Assembly: GCA_014800535.1 (NCBI GenBank)
Contig: JAAVFW010000025.1
Coordinates: forward strand, 1-34,551
Length of the DNA stretch: 34,551 bases
From: Bacteroidales bacterium
Lineage (GTDB): Bacteria; Bacteroidota; Bacteroidia; Bacteroidales; Muribaculaceae
Direction: 5' to 3'
Part shown: positions 1 to 8,949 of the stretch, piece by piece
How positions within the stretch are numbered: position 1 is the stretch's first letter
How the letters are laid out: every line of letters starts with the position of its first letter
The notes under the pieces: model-generated
Seen by the model: only the letters and a program-made list of their open reading frames with translations
Databases searched by the model: none
What the model was told of the DNA's origin: nothing
Made by a program: the position numbers and the translations under genes

Positions 1-104
<104 letters not shown>

Positions 105-105
105 G

Positions 106-138
106 AGCGGAGATTCAATCGAATCTCCGCTTTTTTTT
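106..138 (+). terminator. Intrinsic terminator of the rRNA operon
   Basis: A perfect stem pairs GCGGAGATTC (107-116) with GAATCTCCGC (121-130) around an AATC loop and is followed directly by eight T (131-138). It lies immediately after the 5S gene, so it should end the rRNA transcript. Confidence 0.95.
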
Positions 139-231
139 GTCTCTACCCGCTCTGCGGGTCTGCTCTCATCCTTCCTATTAATCCCATCCTTTCTCATTCT
201 TCCCGGTCGGGTGTCTGATGTTATTTTTGTT

Positions 232-261
232 TTTGCGTTTCGATTTTTTTCTGTAAATTTG
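232..261 (+). promoter_or_regulatory. Bacteroidetes-type promoter for the lipoprotein-rsmA pair
   Basis: TAAATTTG at 254-261 matches the TAnnTTTG -7 element, and TTTG at 232-235 lies 18 nt upstream as a -33 candidate. A second TAnnTTTG match (TATTTTTG, 222-229) lies nearby. Transcription would start near 268 and give a leader of about 90 nt before the ATG at 356. The rest of 139-355 is AT-rich and shows no gene. Confidence 0.6.
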
Positions 262-355
262 AAGTTTAATTGGATGAATGTCGTTTTGATGTTTCATCCG
301 ATTTTATGGATGGATTTTGTTTTTCAATCTGATATTAATATTAAATCTTATAACT

Positions 356-2050
356 ATGAATAAATCAACGCTTTACGTTTCGCTTGCCGCGTTTGCTCTG
401 CTTTCGACCGGTTGCTCGAAGAAACTGAGTGATTTTAAGAGTGAGTATTTCTCTACTAATCCGCTTCCGGTTGAGACTGTGGGAGAGGATGTGCGTGCTG
501 TTGTCACTGCTCATGTTCCTGCCAAGTTTATGGTGAAGAATGCGAAGGTAACAGCTACTCCGGTGCTGTCGTGGACTGAGAATGGTGTCGGCGGTGAAGC
601 GAAAGGTGAGCCGGTTGTTATTCAGGGAGAGAATGTGCGCGCCAATGGCACTATTATCAGTTTTGAGAATGGTGGCGTTGTCAACATTCCGTTTGCGACT
701 CCTTATCAGCAGGCGATGGAGCAGAGTGAGCTTTGCATGGATTTTCTGGTTGACCAGAATGGAAAGATTTACCAGTTGCCGCGTGTAAAGGTTGGTAATG
801 GTGTGCTTGCCACTTCGACGCTTGCCTCTGCTGCTACTGTCACTCCTGCGGTTGCGCCTGACAATTTCCAGAAGGTTATCAACGAGAAGTATAGTGCCGA
901 CATACGTTTCCTCATCAATCAGGCTAATATCCGTGCTAACCAGACTTCGGCAGCGGATTACATCGACCTTAACAAACAGTTGGCTGAGGCAAATTCGGCT
1001 GCCAATCGTGAGATTGCAGGAATTACGGTTAATTCGTATGCGTCGCCTGACGGTTCGCTGAAGTTCAACACGGAGCTTGCTGAGCGACGTGAGAAGAACA
1101 CTACTTCTCTTATGGAGAATCAGCTTAAGAAGGATAAGATTACAGAGTTCGGTGAATTGACATCGTCGTTTACTCCTGAAGACTGGGAGGGTTTCAAGAG
1201 TCTTGTCGAGAATAGCAATATTCAGGACAAGGAGTTGATTCTAAGCGTGCTTTCGATGTATAAGGATCCGGAGGAGAGAGAACGTGAGATTAGAAACCTT
1301 GCATCGGTGTTCAATGAGCTTTCCGACCAGATTCTTCCGCAGTTGCGTTATTCAAAGATTATCGCTTCAATCAACGTGATCGGAAAGAGTGACGCGGAGA
1401 TCGCTCAGTTGTTCGCTTCCGATCCGAAGTCGCTGAGTGCCGACGAGATTCTTTATCTTGCAACATTGACAGACGACAATTCGCGTCGCATGGATATCTA
1501 TCGTAAGGCAACCGAGCTTTATCCGAATGATTACAGAGGCTTCAACAACCTCGGTATGACAGAATATGTTGCAGGCAACTATGCAGCTGCCAAGGGTAAC
1601 TATGAGAAGGCAGCGCGTCTGAATCCTGCATCCAAAGAGGTAGAGATGAATATGGGTCTGCTGTCGTTGCTTGACGGCAATTATGCCAAGGCAAACGAGC
1701 AGCTCGGTGCAGCAGCCGGAGTTCCGGAGACAGCCGATGCACTCGGAGTGTATTATCTGACCCAGGGAGAAGTGAGCAATGCGCTCAATGCGTTTGGCAA
1801 TGTCAAGACCAATAACTCGGCATTGGCACATATCCTTGCAAAGGATTATACAGGAGCAAAGAGTATTCTTGCAGGAATTGCAGTGCCCGATGCCACGACT
1901 TATTATCTGACTGCTATTCTTGGAGCCCGCACAGGTAACGAGAGCATGGTTATGAGCAATCTTCGTCAGGCAGTCCGCATGGACAGCAAGTTGCTTAATC
2001 GTGCGCGCAAGGATCTTGAGTTTTCAAACTATAATCTCTCATCACTCTGA
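356..2050 (+). CDS. TPR-containing outer-membrane lipoprotein with OmpA-like region
   Basis: This 564-residue protein begins with a lipoprotein signal peptide ending LLSTGC, so Cys20 should be lipidated. I chose ATG 356 rather than the in-frame ATG at 317 because it places the positively charged start and lipobox correctly. The N-terminal half is beta-rich. Around residues 226-250 the string NSYASPDG followed by N-x-x-LAERR resembles the peptidoglycan-binding OmpA family motif. The C-terminal third (about 385-480 and beyond) carries TPR-like helices such as NNLGMTEYVAGNYAAAKGNY. It is probably periplasm-facing and anchored in the outer membrane, perhaps scaffolding an envelope complex; its partner is unknown. 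The stop is 8 nt before rsmA, so the two are probably cotranscribed. The family function is not known to me. Confidence 0.85.
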   Translation: MNKSTLYVSLAAFALLSTGCSKKLSDFKSEYFSTNPLPVETVGEDVRAVVTAHVPAKFMVKNAKVTATPVLSWTENGVGGEAKGEPVVIQGENVRANGTIISFENGGVVNIPFATPYQQAMEQSELCMDFLVDQNGKIYQLPRVKVGNGVLATSTLASAATVTPAVAPDNFQKVINEKYSADIRFLINQANIRANQTSAADYIDLNKQLAEANSAANREIAGITVNSYASPDGSLKFNTELAERREKNTTSLMENQLKKDKITEFGELTSSFTPEDWEGFKSLVENSNIQDKELILSVLSMYKDPEEREREIRNLASVFNELSDQILPQLRYSKIIASINVIGKSDAEIAQLFASDPKSLSADEILYLATLTDDNSRRMDIYRKATELYPNDYRGFNNLGMTEYVAGNYAAAKGNYEKAARLNPASKEVEMNMGLLSLLDGNYAKANEQLGAAAGVPETADALGVYYLTQGEVSNALNAFGNVKTNNSALAHILAKDYTGAKSILAGIAVPDATTYYLTAILGARTGNESMVMSNLRQAVRMDSKLLNRARKDLEFSNYNLSSL

Positions 2051-2058
2051 TAAAGGAA

Positions 2059-2889
2059 ATGAGAGAGGTCAGGGCGAAGAAGAATCTTGGTCAGCATTTT
2101 CTGACCGACCTTGGGGTTGCGCGTCGCATAGCGTCGACAATCTCTGAGGGAGAGCTTGCGAAATGTCCGCGCGGGGAGATGGCTCCGGAGTGGGGTCGGC
2201 TTCCGGTTGTGGAGATTGGTCCCGGCATGGGGGTGCTGACCCGTTTTCTGCTTGAGGATAAGCGAGAGGTCGTCTGCGTGGAGCTTGACACGGAGAGCGT
2301 GGAATATCTTCATCGCGAGATCCCTTCGCTTGATGTGCGCGAGGCGGATTTCCTTCAGGTTAATCCGTCGGAGCTTGCAGAGGGGCCGGTGGCGTTGATC
2401 GGTAATTATCCGTATAACATATCATCGCAGATATTTTTCCGGGTTCTTGAGACGCGGGAGAAATATCCGGTTGTTGCCGGGATGTTGCAGAAGGAGGTTG
2501 CCGAGCGCATCTGTTCGGCACCCGGCGGCAAGGTCTACGGCATTCTGTCGGTACTGCTTCAGGCGTGGTATGATTGCCGCTACCTCTTCACCGTTCCGCC
2601 GACGGTTTTCTCACCCCCGCCGAAGGTTCAGAGCGGAGTTCTGGTTCTGACGCGCAACAGTCGTGAGAGTCTGGGATGTGACGAGAAGCTGTTCAAGCGT
2701 ATCGTTAAGACGACCTTCGGACAGCGTCGCAAGACACTCCGCAATTCGATGCGGGCAGTGACCGGAGGGAAAGATGTGTTGCCGGATGATGCAATGATGT
2801 CGTTGCGCCCGGAGCGGTTGTCGGTCGACGATTTTATCCGTCTGACAAAGGCAACGGAGGAAGTGCTGAAGAGCGGCAACGGAGAATAA
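2059..2889 (+). CDS. rsmA: 16S rRNA (adenine1518-N6/adenine1519-N6)-dimethyltransferase
   Basis: RsmA (KsgA) dimethylates two adjacent adenines in the 3' terminal hairpin loop of 16S rRNA during small-subunit assembly, using S-adenosylmethionine. The 276-residue product has the family start KKNLGQHFL (residues 7-15), the SAM-binding motif VEIGPGMG and the catalytic NYPY motif at 116-119 (usually N-L/F-PY). There is an insertion of roughly 20 residues before the SAM motif (around 30-50) compared with Escherichia coli. The C-terminal part has the conserved FGQRRKTLRNS block. The start at 2059 is supported by the immediate KKNLGQHFL and an AAGGA-like sequence just before it. It follows the TPR lipoprotein by 8 nt. 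Confidence 0.97.
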   Translation: MREVRAKKNLGQHFLTDLGVARRIASTISEGELAKCPRGEMAPEWGRLPVVEIGPGMGVLTRFLLEDKREVVCVELDTESVEYLHREIPSLDVREADFLQVNPSELAEGPVALIGNYPYNISSQIFFRVLETREKYPVVAGMLQKEVAERICSAPGGKVYGILSVLLQAWYDCRYLFTVPPTVFSPPPKVQSGVLVLTRNSRESLGCDEKLFKRIVKTTFGQRRKTLRNSMRAVTGGKDVLPDDAMMSLRPERLSVDDFIRLTKATEEVLKSGNGE

Positions 2890-2996
2890 AAAAACAAAGT
2901 GAGAAACAACACCGTGAGAGGCGTCGTGAGCTTGTATAGAGCAAAAGAGAGAGAGCCGCACGGAAATGAAATAAGAAAAAAACATAAGAAACAGAT

Positions 2997-4565
2997 ATGG
3001 CAAATCATGAGTTGAGCGAACAGGAAAAAGTGCGTCGCGCCAGCATGGAGGCATTGCGCGCACGCGGCATCGAGCCTTATCCTGCAGCTGAATACAAGGT
3101 GACGGGTTACACAACCGAAATCAAGGAAAATTTCAAAGATGATCAGGAGCCGAAGCGCGAAGTGGCTGTAGCAGGACGTATCATGAGCCGACGCATCATG
3201 GGGAAAGCGTCGTTTATGGAACTTCAGGATTCTGAGGGAAGAATCCAGGTTTATGTCAGCCGCGACGACATCTGCCCCGGAGAGGATAAGGAGTTTTACA
3301 ATATAGTATTCAAGAAACTGCTTGACATCGGCGATTTTATCGGAGTGAAGGGTTATGTGTTCCGCACTCAGATGGGCGAGATAACCATTCATGCTCAGGA
3401 AATCACAGTGTTGAGTAAGAGTCTTCGTCCGCTTCCCATCGTCAAGATGAAAGACGGCAAAGCCTACGATGCGTTCACCGATCCTGAGTTGCGTTATCGC
3501 CAGCGTTATGTCGACCTTGTGGTCAACGCCAGAGTGAAGGATATCTTCCTGAAACGCACAAAGGTGTTCAACTCAATGCGTGAGTTTTTCAACAAACACG
3601 GATATATCGAAGTCGAGACTCCGATTCTTCAGCCGATACCCGGCGGAGCGTCGGCACGTCCGTTTATCACTCATCACAACACGCTCGACATTCCGTTGTA
3701 TCTCCGCATTGCCGACGAGCTTTATCTGAAGCGACTGATTGTGGGAGGTTTTGAAGGAGTTTATGAATTCTCCAAGAACTTCCGCAACGAAGGTATGGAC
3801 CGCACCCATAATCCGGAGTTTACATGTATGGAGATATATGTGAGCTACAAGGATTATAACTGGATGATGGACTTCACGGAGCGAATGATTGAGAAGATCT
3901 GCATGGATGTCAACGGCACAGACGAAGTGAAGGTTGGCGACAATGTCATCTCATTCAAGGCGCCGTTCCGTCGGGTGACAATGACCGACGCCATTAAGGA
4001 GGCGACCGGCTTCGACATCACCGGCAAGAGTGAGGAAGAGTTGCGTGCGTTCTGCAAAGAAGCGGGCATCGAGGTTGAGCCTACAATGGGTAAAGGGAAA
4101 CTCATCGACGAGATTTTCGGAGCGAAATGTGAAGGCTCATTCATCCAGCCGACCTTCATCACCGACTATCCGATTGAGATGTCGCCATTGACGAAGCGTC
4201 ATCGTAACGACCCGACACTGACAGAGCGTTTCGAGCTGATGGTCAATGGCAAGGAATTGTGTAATGCTTATTCAGAGCTGAACGACCCGATCGACCAGTA
4301 TGAGCGTTTCGTCGACCAGATGAATCTCTCTGCGAAAGGTGATGACGAGGCGATGATCATCGACCATGATTTTATCCGTGCGCTTGAGTATGGCATGCCG
4401 CCGACATCGGGCATGGGTATCGGTATGGACCGCCTTGTGATGCTGATGACAGGACAGACCACCATTCAGGAAGTTCTTCTCTTCCCTCAGATGCGTCCGG
4501 AGAAACGCGCGAAGAAAGCCGAGGAAGGCGAGGAGAATGAGAACGAAGCAGAAAACGCAGAATAA
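2997..4565 (+). CDS. lysS: Lysyl-tRNA synthetase, class II
   Basis: This enzyme charges tRNA-Lys with lysine using ATP in the cytoplasm. The 522-residue protein has an N-terminal OB-fold anticodon-binding domain (about 50-160; [17 protein letters not shown]). The class II catalytic core contains motif 2 ([15 protein letters not shown]) and motif 3 ([15 protein letters not shown]). It ends with a Glu-rich tail ([14 protein letters not shown]), which is longer than in E. coli and of unknown use. A gap of 107 nt separates it from rsmA, with no clear promoter motif. The stop lies 4 nt before gpsA, which implies cotranscription with that gene. Confidence 0.97.
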   Translation: MANHELSEQEKVRRASMEALRARGIEPYPAAEYKVTGYTTEIKENFKDDQEPKREVAVAGRIMSRRIMGKASFMELQDSEGRIQVYVSRDDICPGEDKEFYNIVFKKLLDIGDFIGVKGYVFRTQMGEITIHAQEITVLSKSLRPLPIVKMKDGKAYDAFTDPELRYRQRYVDLVVNARVKDIFLKRTKVFNSMREFFNKHGYIEVETPILQPIPGGASARPFITHHNTLDIPLYLRIADELYLKRLIVGGFEGVYEFSKNFRNEGMDRTHNPEFTCMEIYVSYKDYNWMMDFTERMIEKICMDVNGTDEVKVGDNVISFKAPFRRVTMTDAIKEATGFDITGKSEEELRAFCKEAGIEVEPTMGKGKLIDEIFGAKCEGSFIQPTFITDYPIEMSPLTKRHRNDPTLTERFELMVNGKELCNAYSELNDPIDQYERFVDQMNLSAKGDDEAMIIDHDFIRALEYGMPPTSGMGIGMDRLVMLMTGQTTIQEVLLFPQMRPEKRAKKAEEGEENENEAENAE

Positions 4566-4569
4566 GGTT

Positions 4570-5571
4570 ATGAAATCGCTCGGAACCATTGCAGTGCTTG
4601 GTGGAGGCAGCTGGGCCACAGCACTTGCCAAGCTACTTCTCGGACAGGGAGGCCGCATCATCTGGTATATGCGACGTCAGGACCGTATCGACGACTTCAT
4701 TCGGTCGGGACATAATCCGGTTTATCTAAGCGACGTGCAGTTTGACATTTCAAGAATCGACTTCACAAGCGACATTGATGAGGCCTGCCGGAAAGCCGAC
4801 ACACTTGTAGTGGCTGTTCCGTCGCCATATTTCAAGAGTCATGCCGAGAAAATAACGGTAGACATTTCCGACAAGGTGATAGTGTCGGCGGTGAAGGGTA
4901 TCGTGCCCGACAACAATCTGCTTGTGACGGAATATTTCGAGCGTATCTTCGGAGTCAGCCACGAGAATGTGCTTTGCATCGGGGGTCCGTGTCATGCCGA
5001 AGAGGTGGCTCTTGAGCGTTTGAGTTATCTGACAATCGGGTGTCATGACCGCGAGAAAGGGGCGTCGTTTGCGTCGCTACTTGCCGGTCCGAAGCTGAAG
5101 ACAATTCTGAGCGATGATGTGGCAGGCATTGAGTATGGAGCCGTGCTTAAGAATGTCTATGCGATAGCAGCCGGAATAGTGAGCGGCATGAAAGCCGGCG
5201 ATAACTTCATGGCGATGCTTGTCTGCAATGCCGCGCGCGAGATGCGACGTTTTGTCGATGCCGCCGCTCCATTAGACAGAGACATCTGCCGCAGCGCATA
5301 TCTGGGCGACCTGCTCGTGACGGCTTACAGCCGTTTTTCGCGCAATCATAATTTCGGAGCTATGATTGGAAAGGGTTACAGTGTGAATGTTGCCAAGATG
5401 GAGATGCCGATGGTTGCCGAAGGTTACTATGGCACCCGTTGCATCCATGATGTGATCCGCACGCGCCACCTTGAGGTTGAAATGCCGATTCTTGATTGTG
5501 TCTATTCGATTCTGTATGAGAATGTCTCTCCGAAGCGGGCGATAGGGCGCATAACCGACACATTCTGTTAG
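4570..5571 (+). CDS. gpsA: Glycerol-3-phosphate dehydrogenase [NAD(P)+]
   Basis: GpsA reduces dihydroxyacetone phosphate to sn-glycerol 3-phosphate, the backbone for phospholipid synthesis. I start it at ATG 4570, four nt after the lysS stop and behind a TAAGG sequence. The ATG at 4537 would add residues without homology and overlap lysS. The 333-residue product opens with the nucleotide-binding loop VLGGGSWATALA. It contains the catalytic-lysine block GAVLKNVYAIAAGI, then GDLLVTAYS and the conserved RN-HN-FG region. All family hallmarks are present and the length is normal. Confidence 0.96.
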   Translation: MKSLGTIAVLGGGSWATALAKLLLGQGGRIIWYMRRQDRIDDFIRSGHNPVYLSDVQFDISRIDFTSDIDEACRKADTLVVAVPSPYFKSHAEKITVDISDKVIVSAVKGIVPDNNLLVTEYFERIFGVSHENVLCIGGPCHAEEVALERLSYLTIGCHDREKGASFASLLAGPKLKTILSDDVAGIEYGAVLKNVYAIAAGIVSGMKAGDNFMAMLVCNAAREMRRFVDAAAPLDRDICRSAYLGDLLVTAYSRFSRNHNFGAMIGKGYSVNVAKMEMPMVAEGYYGTRCIHDVIRTRHLEVEMPILDCVYSILYENVSPKRAIGRITDTFC

Positions 5572-5606
5572 GAGATTGAACCTTAACCCCCTTTTTTTCA
5601 TTTATA

Positions 5607-5648
5607 TTAACGGGGAGTCGAGCTGAAAGGGTCTCGACTTCCCGTTAA
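5607..5648 (+). other. Strong inverted repeat in the gpsA-pgi intergenic region
   Basis: A 16-bp stem pairs 5607-5622 with 5633-5648 (one G-T wobble) around a 10-nt loop. It lies 29 nt before the pgi start and 35 nt after the gpsA stop. No T-run follows, and the T-run at 5592-5598 precedes it, so it is not a standard intrinsic terminator for + transcription. It may be an attenuator, a 5' UTR stem or an RNA-processing site. Confidence 0.7.
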
Positions 5649-5677
5649 ATATGAAATAAAACCAAACAAATAATAAT

Positions 5678-7018
5678 ATGAAAACATTAAATCTCGACAT
5701 TACCCACGCTCAGTATTTTGTGGAAAAGGAATACGAGTCTCTTCTTGCGAAGAGTGCAGAGGCTCTTGAGACATTGAATAACGGCACCGGAGCAGGTGCG
5801 GATTTCTTAGGCTGGAACACACTTCCGTCTTCGACCTCCGACGAGCTTCTCGGTCGCATTGAGAAGACAGCAGAACGTCTGCAGGAAAACTGCGACTATG
5901 TGGTGTGTGTCGGGATTGGAGGTTCATATCTTGGTGCTAAGGCAGTCATTTCGGCACTGAGCGATAATTTCGCTGACTTTTATGGTCCGCAGCCGAAGCG
6001 ACCGAAGGTTCTTTTTGCCGGTCAGAACATCGGCGAAGAATATCTTGCCGAACTTCAGAAACTGCTTAAGGGGAAACGTTTCGGCATCATAGTTATTTCG
6101 AAATCAGGCACCACGACCGAGCCTGCGATTGCATTCCGTCTGCTGAAGGATCAGCTTGTTGCAGAGGCGGGAGAGGAGAAGGCTAAGAATCTGATTGTAG
6201 CCGTAACGGATGAAAAGAAGGGTGCGTTGCGCACAATGGCAGACCAGGAGGGTTATGAGACGTATGTGATTCCCGACAATGTCGGCGGTCGCTTCTCCGT
6301 TCTGACTCCGGTTGGACTACTGCCGATTGCCGTTGCAGGGTTCGACATCAAAAAACTCATCTCCGGCGCAGCCGATATGGAACGCACCACAAAACATGCG
6401 TCGCCTGAAAATCCGGCTCAGGAGTATGCACGCTTGCGTAATGCCCTCTATCAGAGCGGAAAGAAAACAGAAATTCTCGCCAACTTCAATCCCAAACTTC
6501 ATTATCTTGCTGAATGGTGGAAACAGCTTTTCGGCGAGAGCGAAGGAAAAGACGGCAAGGGAATCTTCCCCGCAAGTGTCGATTTGACAACCGACCTTCA
6601 CTCAATGGGACAATGGATTCAGGATGGAGAGCGCACCATCTTCGAGACAGTCATCTCGGTTAAGGAACCCTCAATCACCCATCGTATTCCGGAAGATGCG
6701 GCAAACCTCGACGGCATCAATTATCTTGCCGGCAAGCGCATCGACGAGGTGAACAAGATGGCGGAACTGGGCACAATGCTTGCACATGTAGAGGGAGGCG
6801 TCCCCAACATCCGCATCGAGCTTCATGCTCTTGATGAGTACACCCTCGGTCAGGTTATCTATTTCTTTGAGAAAGCGTGTGGCATCTCCGGCTATATGCT
6901 TGGAGTGAATCCGTTTGATCAGCCCGGAGTGGAGGCTTACAAGAAGAATATGTTTGCGCTTCTTGAGAAACCCGGCTACGAGAAAGAGACGGCAGCCATC
7001 AAGTCAAAACTGAAATAA
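5678..7018 (+). CDS. pgi: Glucose-6-phosphate isomerase
   Basis: This cytoplasmic enzyme interconverts glucose 6-phosphate and fructose 6-phosphate in glycolysis and gluconeogenesis. The 446-residue length fits the shorter bacterial PGI type. Visible family blocks are [14 protein letters not shown] (about residue 80), the sugar-phosphate loop [15 protein letters not shown], the signature [16 protein letters not shown], and [14 protein letters not shown] near the C terminus with the catalytic lysine. The start at ATG 5678 agrees with family length. It is separated from gpsA by 106 nt holding a strong stem-loop, so it may have its own transcript. It is followed by a strong terminator at 7041-7073. 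Confidence 0.97.
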   Translation: MKTLNLDITHAQYFVEKEYESLLAKSAEALETLNNGTGAGADFLGWNTLPSSTSDELLGRIEKTAERLQENCDYVVCVGIGGSYLGAKAVISALSDNFADFYGPQPKRPKVLFAGQNIGEEYLAELQKLLKGKRFGIIVISKSGTTTEPAIAFRLLKDQLVAEAGEEKAKNLIVAVTDEKKGALRTMADQEGYETYVIPDNVGGRFSVLTPVGLLPIAVAGFDIKKLISGAADMERTTKHASPENPAQEYARLRNALYQSGKKTEILANFNPKLHYLAEWWKQLFGESEGKDGKGIFPASVDLTTDLHSMGQWIQDGERTIFETVISVKEPSITHRIPEDAANLDGINYLAGKRIDEVNKMAELGTMLAHVEGGVPNIRIELHALDEYTLGQVIYFFEKACGISGYMLGVNPFDQPGVEAYKKNMFALLEKPGYEKETAAIKSKLK

Positions 7019-7040
7019 ACATAAGAAGCTGAAGATAAAC

Positions 7041-7073
7041 AAGCCGGCTCCTGAGTCAATCAGGAGCCGGCTT
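7041..7073. terminator. Hairpin terminator between convergent pgi and ompA-like genes
   Basis: A perfect 14-bp stem pairs 7041-7054 (AAGCCGGCTCCTGA) with 7060-7073 around GTCAA. It lies 22 nt after the pgi stop and 35 nt after the end of the opposing gene. Short T-runs on either side suggest it can act in both directions. Confidence 0.9.
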
Positions 7074-7108
7074 TACTATATCTGCGTCCCGCGACGCGGT
7101 AAGTTCAG

Positions 7109-7915
7109 TTATTGGTTGTTGGCGTTTTGAATCATTTGGGCGTTGGCGGTGATGAAGAGTTCTACCCGTCGGTTTTGTGCGCGTCCTTCAGGTGTGGCGT
7201 TGGAAGCAATCGGGTCGTTCCATCCTTCGCCTACTGCTTTCAGACGGTCGGCTGCCACTCCTTGCTGTTTGAGGTAGTTAACCACACTCTGTGCGCGTTG
7301 CATAGAGAGTTTCTGATTGATGGCTTCTGTGCCGGTGTTGTCGGTGTAACCCACGACAGTTATGTCGGTGTCGGGGAACTGCTTCAGGTTATATGCCACT
7401 CTTGAGAGTGCGGCCTGAGCTGCTGCCGAGAGAGTATATTTTCCGGTGGGGAAGAGTACGGCGTCACCCATCACCATCTTAATGGCATCGAGGTTGTTGC
7501 GGTCTTTAACCATCTGAATCTTTATGTCGTTGAGCTGCTGTTGCGTTTCGTCGAGACGTGCGTTTGTTTCGTCAAGACGGGAGTCGGTTGCATCCTGTCG
7601 GCTTCTGAGTTGGTCGAGTTCCGCTTCGAGAGCATCTTTCTGACGTTGCATGGAGTTGCCGACAACGGCGCCGGTTCCGGCACCGAGGGCCGAGCCAACC
7701 AGTGCGCCGATCCATGAGCCTCGGCCGCCCCCGATGAGGGCACCGACGCCGGCTCCGATGGCCGCCCCGGCCGTTCCGCCGGCTGCCGCTCCCTGACCTG
7801 TCTGGGACATCCCGTTCCATGTCTTTTGCAGAGAGGAGCAACCTGTCGATCCAAACAGTGTTGCGGTGGTGAGTGTCAGTATGATTGCAGAGCGTGTGAA
7901 TGTTCGTCTATTCAT
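7109..7915 (-). CDS. OmpA-family lipoprotein with glycine zipper
   Basis: The 268-residue product starts with a signal peptide ending FGSTGC, predicting lipidation at Cys26. Next comes a Gly/Ala-rich glycine-zipper stretch (about 42-88), which in related proteins packs in or on a membrane. A heptad-rich coiled-coil segment (about 90-135) follows. Last comes an OmpA C-terminal peptidoglycan-binding domain (about 145-260) with VVGYTDNTGT and the NRRVELFI end. It probably links the outer membrane to peptidoglycan. It has its own 137-nt upstream gap and is probably transcribed apart from the NERD gene upstream. Confidence 0.93.
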   Translation of the reverse strand: MNRRTFTRSAIILTLTTATLFGSTGCSSLQKTWNGMSQTGQGAAAGGTAGAAIGAGVGALIGGGRGSWIGALVGSALGAGTGAVVGNSMQRQKDALEAELDQLRSRQDATDSRLDETNARLDETQQQLNDIKIQMVKDRNNLDAIKMVMGDAVLFPTGKYTLSAAAQAALSRVAYNLKQFPDTDITVVGYTDNTGTEAINQKLSMQRAQSVVNYLKQQGVAADRLKAVGEGWNDPIASNATPEGRAQNRRVELFITANAQMIQNANNQ

Positions 7916-7953
7916 AGTATCAGATTTTTAAAAGGTTTTTAGTTAAGGTGGAA

Positions 7954-7961
7954 CAAAGATG
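7954..7961 (-). promoter_or_regulatory. Possible -7 element for the OmpA-family lipoprotein
   Basis: Read on the - strand, CATCTTTG matches TAnnTTTG at all but the first defined base. It is 39 nt before the start codon. No convincing -33 TTTG was found at 19-21 nt, so this call is weak. Confidence 0.35.
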
Positions 7962-8026
7962 TAAGTTTGAAGAAAGCAATATTAATCGGAAGATTGATAT
8001 AAGCTAATCATTGCGACTTACTTAGA
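7961..8026. repeat. Dispersed 65-bp intergenic repeat, copy 1
   Basis: This AT-rich stretch shares about 80% of its bases with 24022-24086 in the same orientation, including an exact GAAGATTGATATAAGCTAAT block. A diverged inverted copy lies at 23919-23985. It lies between the NERD gene and the OmpA-family gene, just upstream of the possible promoter of the latter. It could be a small mobile or REP-like element or a shared regulatory sequence. Confidence 0.75.
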
Positions 8027-8052
8027 TATAACGTGCCCGGAGAGTTTAATGT

Positions 8053-8949
8053 TTAACGCATGCGGTCGATGGAGCATGTAAACCGGCAATCGGGGTAGTT
8101 GGTGCAACCCACAAACTCACCGTTACTTCCTTTTTTCAGGATGAGCGGTGCGCCGCACCGCGGGCAGACGCCATTGCGGATCTTGTCGGAGATGTCGGTG
8201 GCGGCGGTGCGGGCAAATTGGCGGTGTTCCTTCTGAATGGAGCGGTTTGTGAGAGCCGATTGTCTGATATGATCGGCAATTGCATGCATGGTGTCGCGGG
8301 ATATTTGCTTCTCTCTTCGCGAAAGCTCCTCGGTGAGATTGTCGAGAGTGAGGATGACACACTGATTATCAAGGCGCACTTCCGACGAAGAGAACAGGAA
8401 TCTGCGTTTTCGTTGCTGTTCGGGCATGAATGTGCGTCGGATATGTCTGTCCGGGAGCCATCTGCGCGGGATTATGATGTCGTCGGCGCGTACTTCGATT
8501 CGCCAGGCCTCCGTGAAAACGATTACCGACAGGAAGAGGGAGGCGGCATTTTCACCGAACAGCTTGCCGACGGCACGCAGGTGAGATTTATTCTGAAGAA
8601 TAGGGTTATAAAACGACTTTGATTGCGACGAAAGGTGTTGTTGCCAATATTGCGCGTGTTCGCTTCCGGCGATGCGACCTGAAAGGCTCTTTGTTTCAAT
8701 GACAAAGACACCTCTTGTTGAGACGACTATATGGTCGATTTGAGAGGTGTATTTACCGTTAGGGAGGGTTATATCATTGAGGATGATATAATCAGCCGAG
8801 CCGAGAGACTTCAGTTCTTTTGCGACGATGCGTTCCCCCTGCCTTCCTTTTCTCGCCGCTCTCTCCCTCCGGTAGGTAATGAAGATTGCAGCGACAGCGG
8901 CGGCAGAGAGCAGTCCGATCAGAATTCCGAAGATTGTCGAGAGGTTCAT
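8053..8949 (-). CDS. Membrane-anchored NERD-domain protein with C-terminal topoisomerase-type zinc finger
   Basis: I start this 298-residue protein at ATG 8949, where TGATG shares one base with the flippase stop; an upstream in-frame ATG at 9030 lies inside the flippase gene. Residues 5-25 form one membrane segment followed by Arg/Lys-rich residues, so the bulk should be cytoplasmic. Residues about 35-150 form a NERD (nuclease-related) domain with Glu39, Asp72 and the ETK triad (Glu85, Lys87), consistent with a PD-(D/E)xK active site. The C terminus holds CPRCG and, 17 residues on, CTNYPDC, a four-cysteine finger like those of DNA topoisomerase I. It may cut or bind nucleic acid at the membrane. 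It is last in a run with mutS and ruvB. Substrate and role are unknown. Confidence 0.88.
   Translation of the reverse strand: MNLSTIFGILIGLLSAAAVAAIFITYRRERAARKGRQGERIVAKELKSLGSADYIILNDITLPNGKYTSQIDHIVVSTRGVFVIETKSLSGRIAGSEHAQYWQQHLSSQSKSFYNPILQNKSHLRAVGKLFGENAASLFLSVIVFTEAWRIEVRADDIIIPRRWLPDRHIRRTFMPEQQRKRRFLFSSSEVRLDNQCVILTLDNLTEELSRREKQISRDTMHAIADHIRQSALTNRSIQKEHRQFARTAATDISDKIRNGVCPRCGAPLILKKGSNGEFVGCTNYPDCRFTCSIDRMR

Noticed and set aside
2997..4600. The upstream gpsA start at 4537 overlapping lysS
   Set aside because: The extra 11 residues show no family similarity; ATG 4570 lies 4 nt after the lysS stop and directly before the nucleotide-binding loop.
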